NCBI GenBank assembly: GCA_027487485.1
Contig: JAIYDN010000012.1
Span: 124,001 to 188,000, forward strand
Source: Planctomycetaceae bacterium
GTDB lineage: Bacteria > Planctomycetota > Planctomycetia > Pirellulales > Pirellulaceae
Length of the DNA stretch: 64,000 nt
Direction: 5' to 3'
Below are positions 16,767-26,600 of this stretch, piece by piece. How positions within the stretch are numbered: position 1 is the stretch's first letter; every line of letters begins with the position of its first letter. The notes beneath the pieces were generated by a model that worked only from the letters and a program-made list of their open reading frames with translations, searched no databases and was not told where the DNA came from. The translations under genes were made by a program, and so were the position numbers.

Positions 16767-17120
16767 TTTGGCAGGAAGGGGCTTTAGGTGGAGTGCAAAT
16801 GTCGTACTCGTTCCAGGAATCGGGCAATAGGTTACCGGTTTCCCTTACTGGACGTTAACTGAGTATGTTCGAAATTCCGTTAATAGCCAAGTCCTGAGTT
16901 CATAAGGATTCCCTTCGGCGAGTCGTCCCGGGAGCTGGCCAGGGGCAGTTTAATAGGGAAAACCAATCCATTTTGTTCTGCTTTAGCTCGCGAAGTGCAC
17001 AAATAGCCGCTTTCGGCAAGCAATTCGGAAGTTCTACTGCTATCCTGGATCATGATTCCCAAAATGGAGTCCTGTCGCAGCCATCCTCTGCTTGTTCTAA
17101 CCCTTGCATCCTACTTCAAA
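16767..17120. other. Intergenic stretch between divergent genes
   Basis: 354 bases between the DoxX gene (minus) and the zinc-ribbon protein gene (plus). It must carry promoters for both directions. No good promoter consensus, repeat, RNA fold or convincing small gene was seen. If the zinc-ribbon gene started at 17052 the stretch would be shorter. Confidence 0.6.
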
Positions 17121-18542
17121 ATGCAACCTTTTTTGAACTGCCCTCATTGCAGCGAACCCGTTCGCTTCGAGTACAGCGACGAAGAAACTCAATTGATCCA
17201 ATCGGTCCATTGCCAGAATTGCGGCGCAATGGTTCGTTTCAACGAACTGCAAAGCAGTGAATCCCAAGAAAATCGTGAAGCCCCAGAAAACAGGGAAGCC
17301 CCGGTCCGACAGGATCCTGAGTCAACGGAACTAGATCCGCTATCAGAATACGGGTCCTCGGATGGCATGGAACTCGAGCTCGAACTCGAATCGGACGATG
17401 ATGACTTGCCCGATGTTGCATGGTTGCACTCCGATTCTGAGGTAACGGCAAATTCTGAGCTAACCGCCCAATCTAAAACAATCGAGTCTGAAACAACCGA
17501 ATCACCAGAGTCGTTCAAAATATTGGAAACCGAAGCGGAACCAGCTTTGGAAGTCTTTGAGACGGCGGATCGATCCGTCCCATGGGCCACTTTAAACCAA
17601 GCGACACTGCGACCCAAACGCAAAGAGGCCTCCTTTCTGAGAAAAGTGGTTCCGCCAATTCTTGGAGGCCTAGCCGCATTTCCTATCGCAACAGCCATCA
17701 TGTGGTACGGGCTTGGCAAGGATCTTGGGTCGACGGGGCCGTTTGTTGCAAAATACATCCCAGCAATCGTTCCAAAACACTTACGGACCGGGCGCATCGC
17801 CAGCCCTGAACCGATTCGGCGAAAGCCGGTTTCGCCGCCGGCTACCGCAACCAACCTACCCAAACTGTCCACCAATCCAAACACGCCGGCTGGCGACAAT
17901 ACAGCCAACACATCCATCCTGCAGCCTCAAGAACCCGCGATGGTTCGAGACGAAACCGTCTTGCAGAAACCTGTTGTTTCAGATCGGCCTAGCAAAGAGA
18001 AAGCTCAGGAAGCCCAAACTTCTGTACCGACGATTTCCCAGCAAATTGCCTCGATGCGATCTCTGCAGCAAGATTTGTATTCGGCCCCCAAGTCCGAGAA
18101 GGGGCCTATGATCGCAAAGTATTACGAGACCGCAAAATCGCTAGCGCAGCAGGCTGAAACATTGAGTGGCCCGTCTGCTAAAGTTTGGCGCAAAGAACTG
18201 GAAACACTCTCTCGCGAAATACTGAACGACAAAAACTGCAAAACGGTCATGCTTCTTGGCCCCCTTGGGAAAATTCCAGGAGTCGAGCTTGCAAAGGTAG
18301 GAGACTACGTTGTTACCGTTCTGGATGTAAGCGAAGTTGATGCCCCACAAGCCGACAACGTGTGGCAACTGAGCAAACCGTGGACTCGCGACAAAGCCCA
18401 GATTCCGGTTCAAATGCAACTGGGTGCATGGCGTCAAGGAGCGGCAGTTCCCCCAACGACATGCTTGGTTTTTGGTAAACTTGTTTCCGCCGAACTGGAA
18501 GGCTCGTTGCAACTGCATGTGTTTGCCGTTTTGCCTCAATAA
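17121..18542 (+). CDS. Zinc-ribbon, single-pass membrane protein
   Basis: 473 residues. The N-terminal zinc ribbon MQPFLNCPHC...CQNCG has cysteines at 7, 10, 31 and 34. An acidic, low-complexity region (about 40-150) follows, with a small ENREAP duplication. One membrane segment (about 175-195; VVPPILGGLAAFPIATAIMW) leads to a Pro/Thr-rich linker and a C-terminal domain (about 300-473) of unknown fold. ATG 17121 begins exactly before the zinc ribbon; the ATG at 17052 would put a non-conserved stretch in front. The layout resembles planctomycete proteins with a cytosolic zinc finger and periplasmic domain. Function unknown. Confidence 0.8.
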   Translation: MQPFLNCPHCSEPVRFEYSDEETQLIQSVHCQNCGAMVRFNELQSSESQENREAPENREAPVRQDPESTELDPLSEYGSSDGMELELELESDDDDLPDVAWLHSDSEVTANSELTAQSKTIESETTESPESFKILETEAEPALEVFETADRSVPWATLNQATLRPKRKEASFLRKVVPPILGGLAAFPIATAIMWYGLGKDLGSTGPFVAKYIPAIVPKHLRTGRIASPEPIRRKPVSPPATATNLPKLSTNPNTPAGDNTANTSILQPQEPAMVRDETVLQKPVVSDRPSKEKAQEAQTSVPTISQQIASMRSLQQDLYSAPKSEKGPMIAKYYETAKSLAQQAETLSGPSAKVWRKELETLSREILNDKNCKTVMLLGPLGKIPGVELAKVGDYVVTVLDVSEVDAPQADNVWQLSKPWTRDKAQIPVQMQLGAWRQGAAVPPTTCLVFGKLVSAELEGSLQLHVFAVLPQ

Positions 18543-18580
18543 CCTTTTGCTTATCGTTTGCTAGAAAGAAAACAGAGAGA

Positions 18581-18976
18581 ATGTCTTTAGAATCCGATCG
18601 CGATGCCGTCTTGGAATTGACTCAAAAACTACTGGTTGCCATTACCTCTGGCGATTGGGATACCTACACCGAACTTTGCGACGATTCACTCACGTGCTTT
18701 GAGCCTGAAGCCCTCGGCAATCTTGTGGACGGCTTGGAATTTCACAATTACTACTTCAATTTACCATCGAATGGTCCATCGACCCCGGTGCAATCCACGA
18801 TTGTCGCTCCTCATATTCGAATCATGGGGGATGTCGCTTTGATCGCGTACGTAAGATTGACACAACGTATCAACGATGGAAAACCCGTTTCTTCGTCTAT
18901 GGAAGAAACACGCGTTTGGCACCGACAGCAAGGACGATGGAAGCACGTCCATTTTCATCGAAGCCCTGCCCGATAA
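18581..18976 (+). CDS. SnoaL/NTF2-like protein, CaMKII association domain type
   Basis: 131 residues forming one cone-shaped NTF2-like domain. The helix LELTQKLLVAITSGDWDTY, the segment LTCFEPEALGNLVDGLEFH and the end RVWHRQQGRWKHVHFHRSP match the calcium/calmodulin-dependent kinase II association-domain branch (PF08332). In bacteria these proteins are small oligomers of unknown use; no kinase is fused or adjacent. The gene sits 38 bp behind the zinc-ribbon gene and 41 bp before nadE. Confidence 0.88.
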   Translation: MSLESDRDAVLELTQKLLVAITSGDWDTYTELCDDSLTCFEPEALGNLVDGLEFHNYYFNLPSNGPSTPVQSTIVAPHIRIMGDVALIAYVRLTQRINDGKPVSSSMEETRVWHRQQGRWKHVHFHRSPAR

Positions 18977-19017
18977 GCGTTTATCCTTTTGCACGACAAC
19001 CGTCTTCAAAGCTCATT

Positions 19018-21078
19018 ATGAATCCATTCGGCTTCCTGCGTGTCACGGCCGCATGCACAAGCACCTCCGTCGCAAACCCGAAATCCAATCGCTTGGCTAT
19101 CCAAAGTGCCTTGCAAGGTTTTTCGGATTCCGACGTGGTGGTCTTCGGCGAGCTTTGTTTAAGCGGCTACACGTGTGGCGAACTGTTTACGCAACGCACT
19201 TTGTTGGATTCTTGCTTGGCAGAGCTGATTGCACTCGCTCAAGCGGTCAAAACCAAACAGCTCGTTGTCGTGGGATTGCCCTTTGCTTTGCAGGGAAAGC
19301 TGTTCAATGTGGCTGCCGTGCTAGGTGATGGCAAGATCCTTGGGCTGGTTCCCAAGCAGCATTTGCCAACGTATCAAGAGTTTTATGAAGGTCGATGGTT
19401 CCAATCCGGTTCGACCCATTTGCCCTCCGAGGTCGAACTGTCATTAGAAACCTCTTCCGTCGGAGTCGATTCGTTTTACCGTACCAACCTGTGCGTCCCC
19501 TTTGGAACGGATCTGCTGTTCACTTGTGGCCAAGCCGTGGTGGGGATCGAGATTTGCGAAGACTTGTGGGTACCGATCCCCCCCAGCTCGCAGCAAGCTT
19601 TAGCCGGCGCGAACGTTCTTCTGAATCTGTCGGCCAGCAACGAAACCGTCGGAAAAGCATCGTATCGCAAAAAGCTTGTTGGCATGCAATCCGGGAAGTG
19701 TATCGCTGCATACGCTTATGCCAGCGCAGGGCCAAATGAATCGACCACCGACTTGGTATTTGGTGGGCATTGTTTTGTTTCTGAAAATGGTTCCATTCTT
19801 TCGGAATCCAAGCGAGTCGGTACAGGGCTTAGCCTTCACACTTCAGAAACAGCGCCGTGCCTTCAAAGTTTTGCAACCGCCGATGTCGATCTGGATCGCC
19901 TGGATCACGACCGCCGAATCACTGGCACCATGCACCAACTGAACTCGCCACAGTTTCACCGAACCTTTCGTCGGATTCCTTTCGAACTCAACTATGAAGT
20001 GGAACAAGGAGCTTCGCCGAAGCTCCAACGTTATGTCGACGCACACCCTTTTGTGCCTGACGAATCGTCAGAATTGGAAGAACGCTGCAACGAAATATTT
20101 GAAATCCAGTGCGCTGCATTAGCGAAACGGGTTTCCATGTTGCCCCCGAATCTACCGCTGGTGATTGGCGTTTCGGGAGGGTTGGATAGCACGCTGGCGC
20201 TGATCGTTGCTGCTCAGATGATGGAGGCAACCGGCCTTCGCAAAGACCGCTTGATAGGAATTACGATGCCCGGTTTCGGGACATCGCAACAAACCAGAAG
20301 CAATGCCTCGCAATTGACGGAACTTCTAGGCTTGTCTCTGGAAACCATCGATATTCGTGAGCAATGTCTCAATGTTTTTCGAGACTTGAAGCATGAACCG
20401 CTCGGTATCTCACTTCACGGACGCACGGTAGATTCCTTGCAGACGGAACTGGAACAGCTTCCTAATGAACGTCGCCATGATCTGGTCTTCGAGAACGTGC
20501 AGGCCCGCGTTCGAACTCTTTTGTTGATGAGCCGCGGGTTTGTGATCGGCACAGGTGATCTCTCCGAGTCGGCGCTGGGTTGGTCGACTTATAATGCCGA
20601 CCACATGTCCATGTACAATGTGAATTGTTCTGTTCCAAAAACGCTGGTCAAGTTTCTCGTGAAGCACGTTGCGATGACTCGGTATGCGGGCGAAATACAA
20701 CGAATCTTGTTGGACATCGTGGACACACCGATTTCACCTGAATTGTTGCCATTGAGTGTAAACAAATCGTTGCACCAAAGCACCGAAGCGACTCTGGGCC
20801 CTTACGAATTGCATGATTTCTTCCTGTATCACTTCGTTCGCGGCGGCGCGTCGCCCGAAAAGATTCTGCTGCTCGCAAGAAACGCAAAATTTAGCACTGT
20901 GTACTCGGAAGAGCTGATCTCCAGCGTCTTGAAGACTTTTCTACGAAGGTTCTTTGCCGCACAATTCAAACGGACCTGTGTGCCAGACGGCCCCAAGGTT
21001 GGAACCGTGTCGTTATCTCCGCGAGGCGACTGGCGCATGCCTACCGATGCTGACCCTGCGGCTTGGCTTGACTCTTAA
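19018..21078 (+). CDS. nadE: Glutamine-dependent NAD(+) synthase
   Basis: 686 residues, the two-domain form: it makes NAD from deamido-NAD, ATP and glutamine. The N-terminal nitrilase-type glutaminase has the E/K/C triad: Glu45 (FGELCLSGY), Lys113 (VPKQHLPTY) and Cys180 (IEICEDLW). The C-terminal synthetase has the PP-loop SGGLDS at 386-391 and GTGDLSESALGWSTYN. The ATG at 19018 is chosen because it directly precedes the conserved first strand; the frame upstream overlaps the NTF2-like gene. It was probably transcribed together with that gene. Confidence 0.96.
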   Translation: MNPFGFLRVTAACTSTSVANPKSNRLAIQSALQGFSDSDVVVFGELCLSGYTCGELFTQRTLLDSCLAELIALAQAVKTKQLVVVGLPFALQGKLFNVAAVLGDGKILGLVPKQHLPTYQEFYEGRWFQSGSTHLPSEVELSLETSSVGVDSFYRTNLCVPFGTDLLFTCGQAVVGIEICEDLWVPIPPSSQQALAGANVLLNLSASNETVGKASYRKKLVGMQSGKCIAAYAYASAGPNESTTDLVFGGHCFVSENGSILSESKRVGTGLSLHTSETAPCLQSFATADVDLDRLDHDRRITGTMHQLNSPQFHRTFRRIPFELNYEVEQGASPKLQRYVDAHPFVPDESSELEERCNEIFEIQCAALAKRVSMLPPNLPLVIGVSGGLDSTLALIVAAQMMEATGLRKDRLIGITMPGFGTSQQTRSNASQLTELLGLSLETIDIREQCLNVFRDLKHEPLGISLHGRTVDSLQTELEQLPNERRHDLVFENVQARVRTLLLMSRGFVIGTGDLSESALGWSTYNADHMSMYNVNCSVPKTLVKFLVKHVAMTRYAGEIQRILLDIVDTPISPELLPLSVNKSLHQSTEATLGPYELHDFFLYHFVRGGASPEKILLLARNAKFSTVYSEELISSVLKTFLRRFFAAQFKRTCVPDGPKVGTVSLSPRGDWRMPTDADPAAWLDS

Positions 21079-21095
21079 AGCCGCAGAAGGTCCAA

Positions 21096-21659
21096 ATGGC
21101 AGATCCTCGATTGATCCGAAATCTAAAACCGCAAACGGTTCAAGTTTGGACCTTGGTCTCGCTCCAGCCAGTTCACCGGGCGATCGTGATTCGCACCACG
21201 GAGCGAATTCAGGCATCTATGACATCCAAGCTCGATGCCGCAACCGCGATCGAATGGCGAAACGTCGCAATCGCATCGGGGCAACCTCCTCTTGGCATCG
21301 ATAGTGGCTCCTCGGACATTCATTCTCAGGATCGTGCCGCGGACGGATTTATCGAAAGTGTCATGGATAGCAACGTCGTAATTGTCGATCGAAAGGTGCT
21401 GTTGACACACGCTTCTGCCTGGAAGGAGCGAGGAATTCCTAAGGCCAAAAGCTCAGTCCGGTTGCTTTGGAGCTGGGGAGAGCAGGGGCACGAAGATTTG
21501 TCGTGGAGTACCGAGTTGGGTATGGACGGCAACATTTTCAATATTCCTAGTCTCGAACGGTGGTGCACTATTGGTGTACAACGTGCTTCGAGCTCGGAAC
21601 AGCCATCGAGCTCAATTCTCTCCGGCGTTAGCTTACCCAAGATCCCAAAAAAAAAATGA
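21096..21659 (+). CDS. Hypothetical protein
   Basis: 187 residues, with no signal peptide or membrane segment, ending in a lysine run. The GAAGG at 21086-21090, 5 nt before ATG, supports the start, and its TGA overlaps the ATG of the epimerase gene by four bases, so it is a real, translationally coupled gene. The sequence has strands such as QTVQVWTLVSLQPVHRAIVI and WSWGEQGHEDLSWSTEL. No family recognised. Confidence 0.75.
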   Translation: MADPRLIRNLKPQTVQVWTLVSLQPVHRAIVIRTTERIQASMTSKLDAATAIEWRNVAIASGQPPLGIDSGSSDIHSQDRAADGFIESVMDSNVVIVDRKVLLTHASAWKERGIPKAKSSVRLLWSWGEQGHEDLSWSTELGMDGNIFNIPSLERWCTIGVQRASSSEQPSSSILSGVSLPKIPKKK

Positions 21660-22669
21660 GCAAGGTTTTAGTCACCGGTGTTGCCGGCTTTATCGGAATG
21701 CATGTGGCGCAACGCGTTATCGAGCAAGGCACCCAAGTCGTTGGTTTGGATAGCCTCAACGAATACTACGACGTCAATTTGAAACGTGCTCGTTTGGCTC
21801 AATTGCAAGGCGAAGCCAATTTCGAGTTTGTGAAGATCGATTTAACGGATCGACAAGCGATGCGAGGCCTGTTTCAAGACCATTCATTCGATCAGGTCAT
21901 TCATCTGGCCGCTCAAGCCGGAGTCCGATACTCCTTGGAACATCCTGAAGCATATGTGGATTCCAATTTGAATGGAACGCTGTCCATTTTAGAAGGATGC
22001 CGCCATTCCCACGTGAAGCATTTGGTTTATGCCAGCAGCTCCAGCGTGTACGGCAGCAACAGCTCGCAGCCATTTTCTGTTTCCGACCCTGCAGATCATC
22101 CGCTCAGCCTGTACGCTGCGACCAAAAAATCCAACGAGCTCATGGCTCATTCTTATTCCCACTTGTTTCAACTTCCTACGACGGGACTTCGGTTTTTTAC
22201 GGTGTATGGTCCGTGGGGGCGTCCGGACATGGCTCTGTTCAAGTTCACCAAATCGATTTTGGAAGGGACCCCTATCGATGTTTACAATTCCGGCCGTATG
22301 AAACGGGATTTCACCTATGTGGATGACATCGCCGAATCTATTGTTCGAGTAACGCAGTGCATCCCAACGGCTAACCCTGATTGGAATAGCCAGCAACCCG
22401 ATCCATCGACCAGCTCGGCTCCTTATCAGGTTTTCAACATCGGGAATCAACAGCCGACGGAACTGTTGCATTTTATCCGAGTGCTGGAGAACACTTTAGA
22501 AATGCCTGCCAAATTGAACATGATGCCGATTCAGCCAGGGGATGTTTTGGAGACGAATGCGGATGTCAGTTCTTTGGTGCAAAAGATTGGATTTTCGCCA
22601 TCCACTTCGATTGAAGACGGAATCAAGCACTTTGTCGATTGGTATCGAAGTTATTACGGGATTCACTGA
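21656..22669 (+). CDS. NAD-dependent epimerase, UDP-glucuronate 4-epimerase-like
   Basis: Extended short-chain dehydrogenase of 337 residues. NAD-binding GVAGFIG (8-14), SSSSVYG as the catalytic serine region, and Y153xxxK157 (LYAATKKSNE). Features typical of UDP-glucuronate 4-epimerases are DSLNEYYDVNLKRARL, HLAAQAGVRYSLEHPEAY and FFTVYGPWGRPDMALFKF. It would supply UDP-galacturonate for cell-surface polysaccharide. It overlaps the hypothetical gene in front and is followed after 2 bp by a YaiI/YqxD gene. No glycosyltransferases lie nearby. Confidence 0.92.
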   Translation: MSKVLVTGVAGFIGMHVAQRVIEQGTQVVGLDSLNEYYDVNLKRARLAQLQGEANFEFVKIDLTDRQAMRGLFQDHSFDQVIHLAAQAGVRYSLEHPEAYVDSNLNGTLSILEGCRHSHVKHLVYASSSSVYGSNSSQPFSVSDPADHPLSLYAATKKSNELMAHSYSHLFQLPTTGLRFFTVYGPWGRPDMALFKFTKSILEGTPIDVYNSGRMKRDFTYVDDIAESIVRVTQCIPTANPDWNSQQPDPSTSSAPYQVFNIGNQQPTELLHFIRVLENTLEMPAKLNMMPIQPGDVLETNADVSSLVQKIGFSPSTSIEDGIKHFVDWYRSYYGIH

Positions 22670-22671
22670 GA

Positions 22672-23130
22672 ATGCAAATATGGATCGATGCCGATGCCGC
22701 CCCACGCGACGTAAAAGAGATCGTATTTCGGGCCTCTGCACGACTCAATTTGCCGGTCATCCTGGTCGCGAATCAATCCATTGCCATTCCGGGCAACACC
22801 AGCCGCATCACCAGCATTGCAGTCCCCGACGGGGCCAACATTGCCGACAAATACATCGTGGATCATGCTAAGCCCGGTGACATTTGTGTCACCGCAGACA
22901 TTCCTCTCGCAGCTCAACTGGTAGATCAAGGCGTACTGGTGATCGAACCACGCGGGGAAGAGTTTGATGATCGGAATGTAAAGAGCCGCTTAGCTGCTCG
23001 CGACCTTCTGGATGCAGCGAGAGGGGCCGGCATGGAAATGTCGGGCCCTAAACCCTATGGAAGCAAGGACAAGTCTGCCTTCGCTTCCACATTAGATCGG
23101 GTTCTCACACGCCGTCTCAAGAATCCATGA
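22672..23130 (+). CDS. YaiI/YqxD (UPF0178) family protein
   Basis: 152 residues with the family signature MQIWIDADAAPRDVKEIVF at the start, NIADKYIVDHAKPGDICVTADIPLA in the middle and a C-terminal RVLTRRL. The conserved acidic residues (D6, D8 and others) suggest a PIN-like nuclease fold, but no activity is established for the family as far as I know. ATG 22672 follows the epimerase stop by 2 bp. Converges with the M16 protease gene, only 15 bp away. Confidence 0.92.
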   Translation: MQIWIDADAAPRDVKEIVFRASARLNLPVILVANQSIAIPGNTSRITSIAVPDGANIADKYIVDHAKPGDICVTADIPLAAQLVDQGVLVIEPRGEEFDDRNVKSRLAARDLLDAARGAGMEMSGPKPYGSKDKSAFASTLDRVLTRRLKNP

Positions 23131-23145
23131 TGGCGATCGGTGAAC

Positions 23146-25923
23146 TTATTCCTTGGCTTTACCCGTAAAGTCGCCAGCCGTGACAATCACTCGCCCCTTC
23201 ACGTCCAGCAATTTGCTTAACACCGCGTTGATGTCTGCCTTGGTTAACTTCTTGATTTTTTCCAGCCGACGAGCCAAGAACGCTTCGTCTCTGCCCGATT
23301 CCAGATATTGATGTAAAGTCGACATCAGCTGAGCGTCATCGCTCAGTGAGTCCTCGACCCCTTTGAGGAAACTGGTCTTCGATGACTCAAGCTCCTCGTC
23401 GGTGATACCCTCTTTTGCCATTTGCACAAATACCTCATCGATCGTCGATACCACTTTATCACGATTCGTTGGGTTGGTGATTGCATAGGTCATGAAGACA
23501 GCGGTGCGGTCGAGCGCTCGGGCGATGAACTGGCTGCCAACGCCATAGGAAAGTCCTTCTTGCTCGCGAACGCGTTCTCCAAGGCGACTCGATAAGGATC
23601 CACCACCAAGGATATCGTTTGCAATGAACATGGCTTCCCATTCTGGGTCATCGGATCGAACGGGTAGGTTGGAGGCTGCAAGGTAGGTTGCATTCTCTTT
23701 ATCGGGAGTTTCAATGGAAATCATGTCGGGCTTCATGGCTTGGAAAGGTTTTGCGATCCTGGTGAAGGCCTCGCTAGACTTCCAACCCTCAAGCATCGAC
23801 GATGTTTGTTGGATAGCTACATCTTTGTCGAACGCTCCCACGATCGTTAATTCACCCACCGAGCCGCTAAGAAATTTCTGATACAGCTCGCGCACGTCCT
23901 TGTCAGAAATGGCGGCCATCCGTTCTATGCTCTCTTTCCCGGTTGGTACATAGTGCACACTCGATTCGGGAAAGGAATTCAGTCTCTTGGACAGAGCGTT
24001 TTGTGCAAGGTACGAAGGGTCTGTCAAGGCCGCTTCAATCTCAGCACTGCGTTTGGTTTTGAGCAGCTCGAACTCTTCGCTTGGGAAGCTCGCTTCTCGC
24101 AGAACTTTCTTGAAGAGGTCCATGGTTTCTTCAAAATACTTTTTCTTACCTGACACTTCGAAGGTAACGGAACCTGCGTCGCTGATCGCCGCACATTCTG
24201 CCTGCAGAGCCTCGAATCCGTCTTGGATCTGGGCCTCTGTTAAATCTTTGGTACCCAGCATCCATGCACTACCGATCATTTTGCTGGCTTGAATCCACTT
24301 TGGATTGGACAGGGAAGTCTCCGATCCAAAGCGAAGCGTCAGCTTCATCACAAACTTGTCACCTCGGACTTGTTTGGGCAACATGGCATACTTAACACCA
24401 GAGGCAAGGGTGCCACGAAACACTCGGGCGGCTACGTTTTCGGGAGTGGGTAAAAAAACTTCGCCCGACAATTTTGATTCTCGTCCTTGGTATCCTGCCA
24501 CCAGCGTATCCAAGTTGGGGCTTTGAGGGATCGAGGATCGGTTGGGTTGCGCAGTCGGCACAAAGATACCTGTTGTGCGATTGCTATCCTTGAAGTATCT
24601 CAGAGCGACCTTCTTCACATCTTCCAAAGTGACTTTCTCGATGCGGTCACGATCCAGGTAGAATAATCTCCAATCACCATAAGCTGCCCAATTGCTTAGT
24701 TCGTAGGCAAAGGTGGATGTGTTGTTTTGTGCATCTTCTTTTCGGTTGCTCAAGTCGCGAATGGCTCGTGCGAGCTCTTCTTCGGTCACTCCATTGGCGA
24801 TGACATTCTCGATCATTTTGTTGATGGATTCACGAACGGTTTCGATCGTCGATTCTCGATTGACATAAACCAGGCATCCGAAAAGCCCCGGGTCATACCC
24901 TGATTGATGCATGGCGATGACGGTGGATGCCTGTTTGGTTTTGACGAGTTCTTGATAAAGACGGCCTGTTGGCTCCGTTCCAAGAATATGTTCAAGAATG
25001 ACCAAGGGTGCTGAATCTTCATGTGCCATCGATGGTACGTGATAGGCGACCCCGACCATGGCCACATCCCCGGTCCGATTGAGATACACAATTCGCTCGC
25101 CGTCTTGAACCGGCTCCTGAGTGTAGGTAGCTTCCAAAGGAACGTTGGGAACTGGAATTTCGCCAAAGTGTTTGACGGCGGCAGCCAGCGCCTTTTCCGA
25201 TTCGAACTTACCAGCAACAAACAAGATAACGTTGTCGGGACGATAGTACTTTTTGTAAAAAGCCCTCAGGCGCGTGACAGGAACACGCTCGATATCAGCC
25301 CGATTACCGATCACGCTTTTTCCATAGTTGTGCCATTCGTATGCGTTGGCCATGATGCGTTGCATCAAGATGGAGCTGGGTGAGTCTTCTCCCGACTCGA
25401 ACTCGTTGCGTACCACTGTCATTTCCGAGAATAGATCTTCACCTCGGATAAAGCAGTTTTGCAAACGATCCGCTTCCATGGCGATGGTCCAGTCTAAATT
25501 CTCCTCCGAAGCCGGAAGCGTTTCGTAGTAGTTGGTTCGATCGTAATCGGTGGTGCCATTGAGATCCAGGACGCCTCGTTCTTTCAGCTCTTTATCGATG
25601 TCACCGTGGGTTGGCGTACCTTTGAACAGCATATGCTCCAGCAAGTGAGCCATTCCCGCTTCGCCATATCCTTCATGACGGGAGCCAACCATCACGGTCA
25701 TGTTGACGGTGATGCTGGAAGACGATTCATCAGGGATCAAAACCACTCGGCAGCCGTTGTTCAGCTGGTATTCCGTCACCCCTTCTACTTCGGCGGTTTT
25801 GCGATAACTGGCATCGTCCGCCGATACGTTCACCGTAAAAATACAGAAAGAAATCAGAACCCCTATCGAGATCGGACGAACGAGACGGAAGTCAAAGCAT
25901 CTGGGGAAATCAACAGCAAACAT
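23146..25923 (-). CDS. Secreted M16-family zinc protease
   Basis: About 925 residues. The signal peptide lies near residues 14-35 (VRPISIGVLISFCIFTVNVSA). First peptidase domain: inverted zinc motif HLLEH (H93, E96, H97; numbering from 25923) and the third ligand in VRNEFESGE downstream. Second half: an inactive M16 domain with PYxG-like LGERVREQEGLSYGVGSQF, the substrate-clamp signature of pitrilysins. So the whole clam-shell is present in one chain. ATG 25923 is preferred; a TTG at 25959 would add 12 residues. The protease probably works on peptides in the periplasm. Stands alone on this strand. Confidence 0.93.
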   Translation of the reverse strand: MFAVDFPRCFDFRLVRPISIGVLISFCIFTVNVSADDASYRKTAEVEGVTEYQLNNGCRVVLIPDESSSSITVNMTVMVGSRHEGYGEAGMAHLLEHMLFKGTPTHGDIDKELKERGVLDLNGTTDYDRTNYYETLPASEENLDWTIAMEADRLQNCFIRGEDLFSEMTVVRNEFESGEDSPSSILMQRIMANAYEWHNYGKSVIGNRADIERVPVTRLRAFYKKYYRPDNVILFVAGKFESEKALAAAVKHFGEIPVPNVPLEATYTQEPVQDGERIVYLNRTGDVAMVGVAYHVPSMAHEDSAPLVILEHILGTEPTGRLYQELVKTKQASTVIAMHQSGYDPGLFGCLVYVNRESTIETVRESINKMIENVIANGVTEEELARAIRDLSNRKEDAQNNTSTFAYELSNWAAYGDWRLFYLDRDRIEKVTLEDVKKVALRYFKDSNRTTGIFVPTAQPNRSSIPQSPNLDTLVAGYQGRESKLSGEVFLPTPENVAARVFRGTLASGVKYAMLPKQVRGDKFVMKLTLRFGSETSLSNPKWIQASKMIGSAWMLGTKDLTEAQIQDGFEALQAECAAISDAGSVTFEVSGKKKYFEETMDLFKKVLREASFPSEEFELLKTKRSAEIEAALTDPSYLAQNALSKRLNSFPESSVHYVPTGKESIERMAAISDKDVRELYQKFLSGSVGELTIVGAFDKDVAIQQTSSMLEGWKSSEAFTRIAKPFQAMKPDMISIETPDKENATYLAASNLPVRSDDPEWEAMFIANDILGGGSLSSRLGERVREQEGLSYGVGSQFIARALDRTAVFMTYAITNPTNRDKVVSTIDEVFVQMAKEGITDEELESSKTSFLKGVEDSLSDDAQLMSTLHQYLESGRDEAFLARRLEKIKKLTKADINAVLSKLLDVKGRVIVTAGDFTGKAKE

Positions 25924-26237
25924 ACGTTGGGCACTTGTCTTGGCAAATGGACAGATCAAGGAAGAATCGGAAGGCTTCGGCCCCTTCCACGCTCGGTTCG
26001 TATTCTAGGCACGGAAAAGCTCAAGCACTACTCGTGCGGGCCACTAGAATGCCCGAATTTCTCTACCATTTTGGAATGGATGTCCAAGTCCTAAATATTT
26101 TTGGCACTTGGACCTAACGTGTCCCACCGCTCGACGAAAAGTAGTTTACCAAAGCACGCCGAAGGGAAAAATCCAGAGGCTGCTCGATGGGATTTTACTG
26201 ATTCGAAGTGTTTGCAAATCAAGGAAGTGCAATTCTC

Positions 26238-26600
26238 ATGGCAAAGTTTTACGTACAAAGTGGTTCCGTGCGATCGGTGGTGGACAGCGTCGACTTGGAC
26301 CGAGCCGCCCTTTGGGCCGTGAACGAAGTAATGGACCATGCTCTTTCTCTGGATGGAGAATCGCTGGAAGGGGACCTTTACAACGAATCCGATTGCGAAA
26401 CCGAAGACTTTGGTGCTGCCGAATTGGATGCGACCAAGCCAATCGCGGAATCTCGCTATCTGGGAGCAACGGTAAGGATCAGCGAAATAGGATTCGATCG
26501 TGACGACGCGATGGTGGTGGATACTCTGGAAGTCTTTCGACATTGGTACGAATTGTTCCAAGCCGTTTCCGTCTTATCCGCAAAGTTTAGTTCTAAGTAG
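26238..26600 (+). CDS. Hypothetical small acidic protein
   Basis: 120 residues, soluble and acidic ([19 protein letters not shown], later [15 protein letters not shown]). AGGAAG about 10 nt upstream of ATG 26238 supports the start. The last bases overlap the 3' end of pyrC, which runs the other way: the two stop codons lie within the same 8 bp. The sequence pattern suggests a compact alpha/beta protein, but no family was recognised. Confidence 0.75.
   Translation: MAKFYVQSGSVRSVVDSVDLDRAALWAVNEVMDHALSLDGESLEGDLYNESDCETEDFGAAELDATKPIAESRYLGATVRISEIGFDRDDAMVVDTLEVFRHWYELFQAVSVLSAKFSSK

Noticed and set aside
16880-17062. 60-codon minus-strand frame in the gap before the zinc-ribbon gene
   Set aside because: No SD, no protein-like pattern, and it overlaps a possible earlier start of the plus-strand gene.
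17189-17917. Minus-strand open frame of 242 codons
   Set aside because: Antisense to the acidic part of the zinc-ribbon protein; its long Ser run is only the complement of the Asp/Glu-rich codons.
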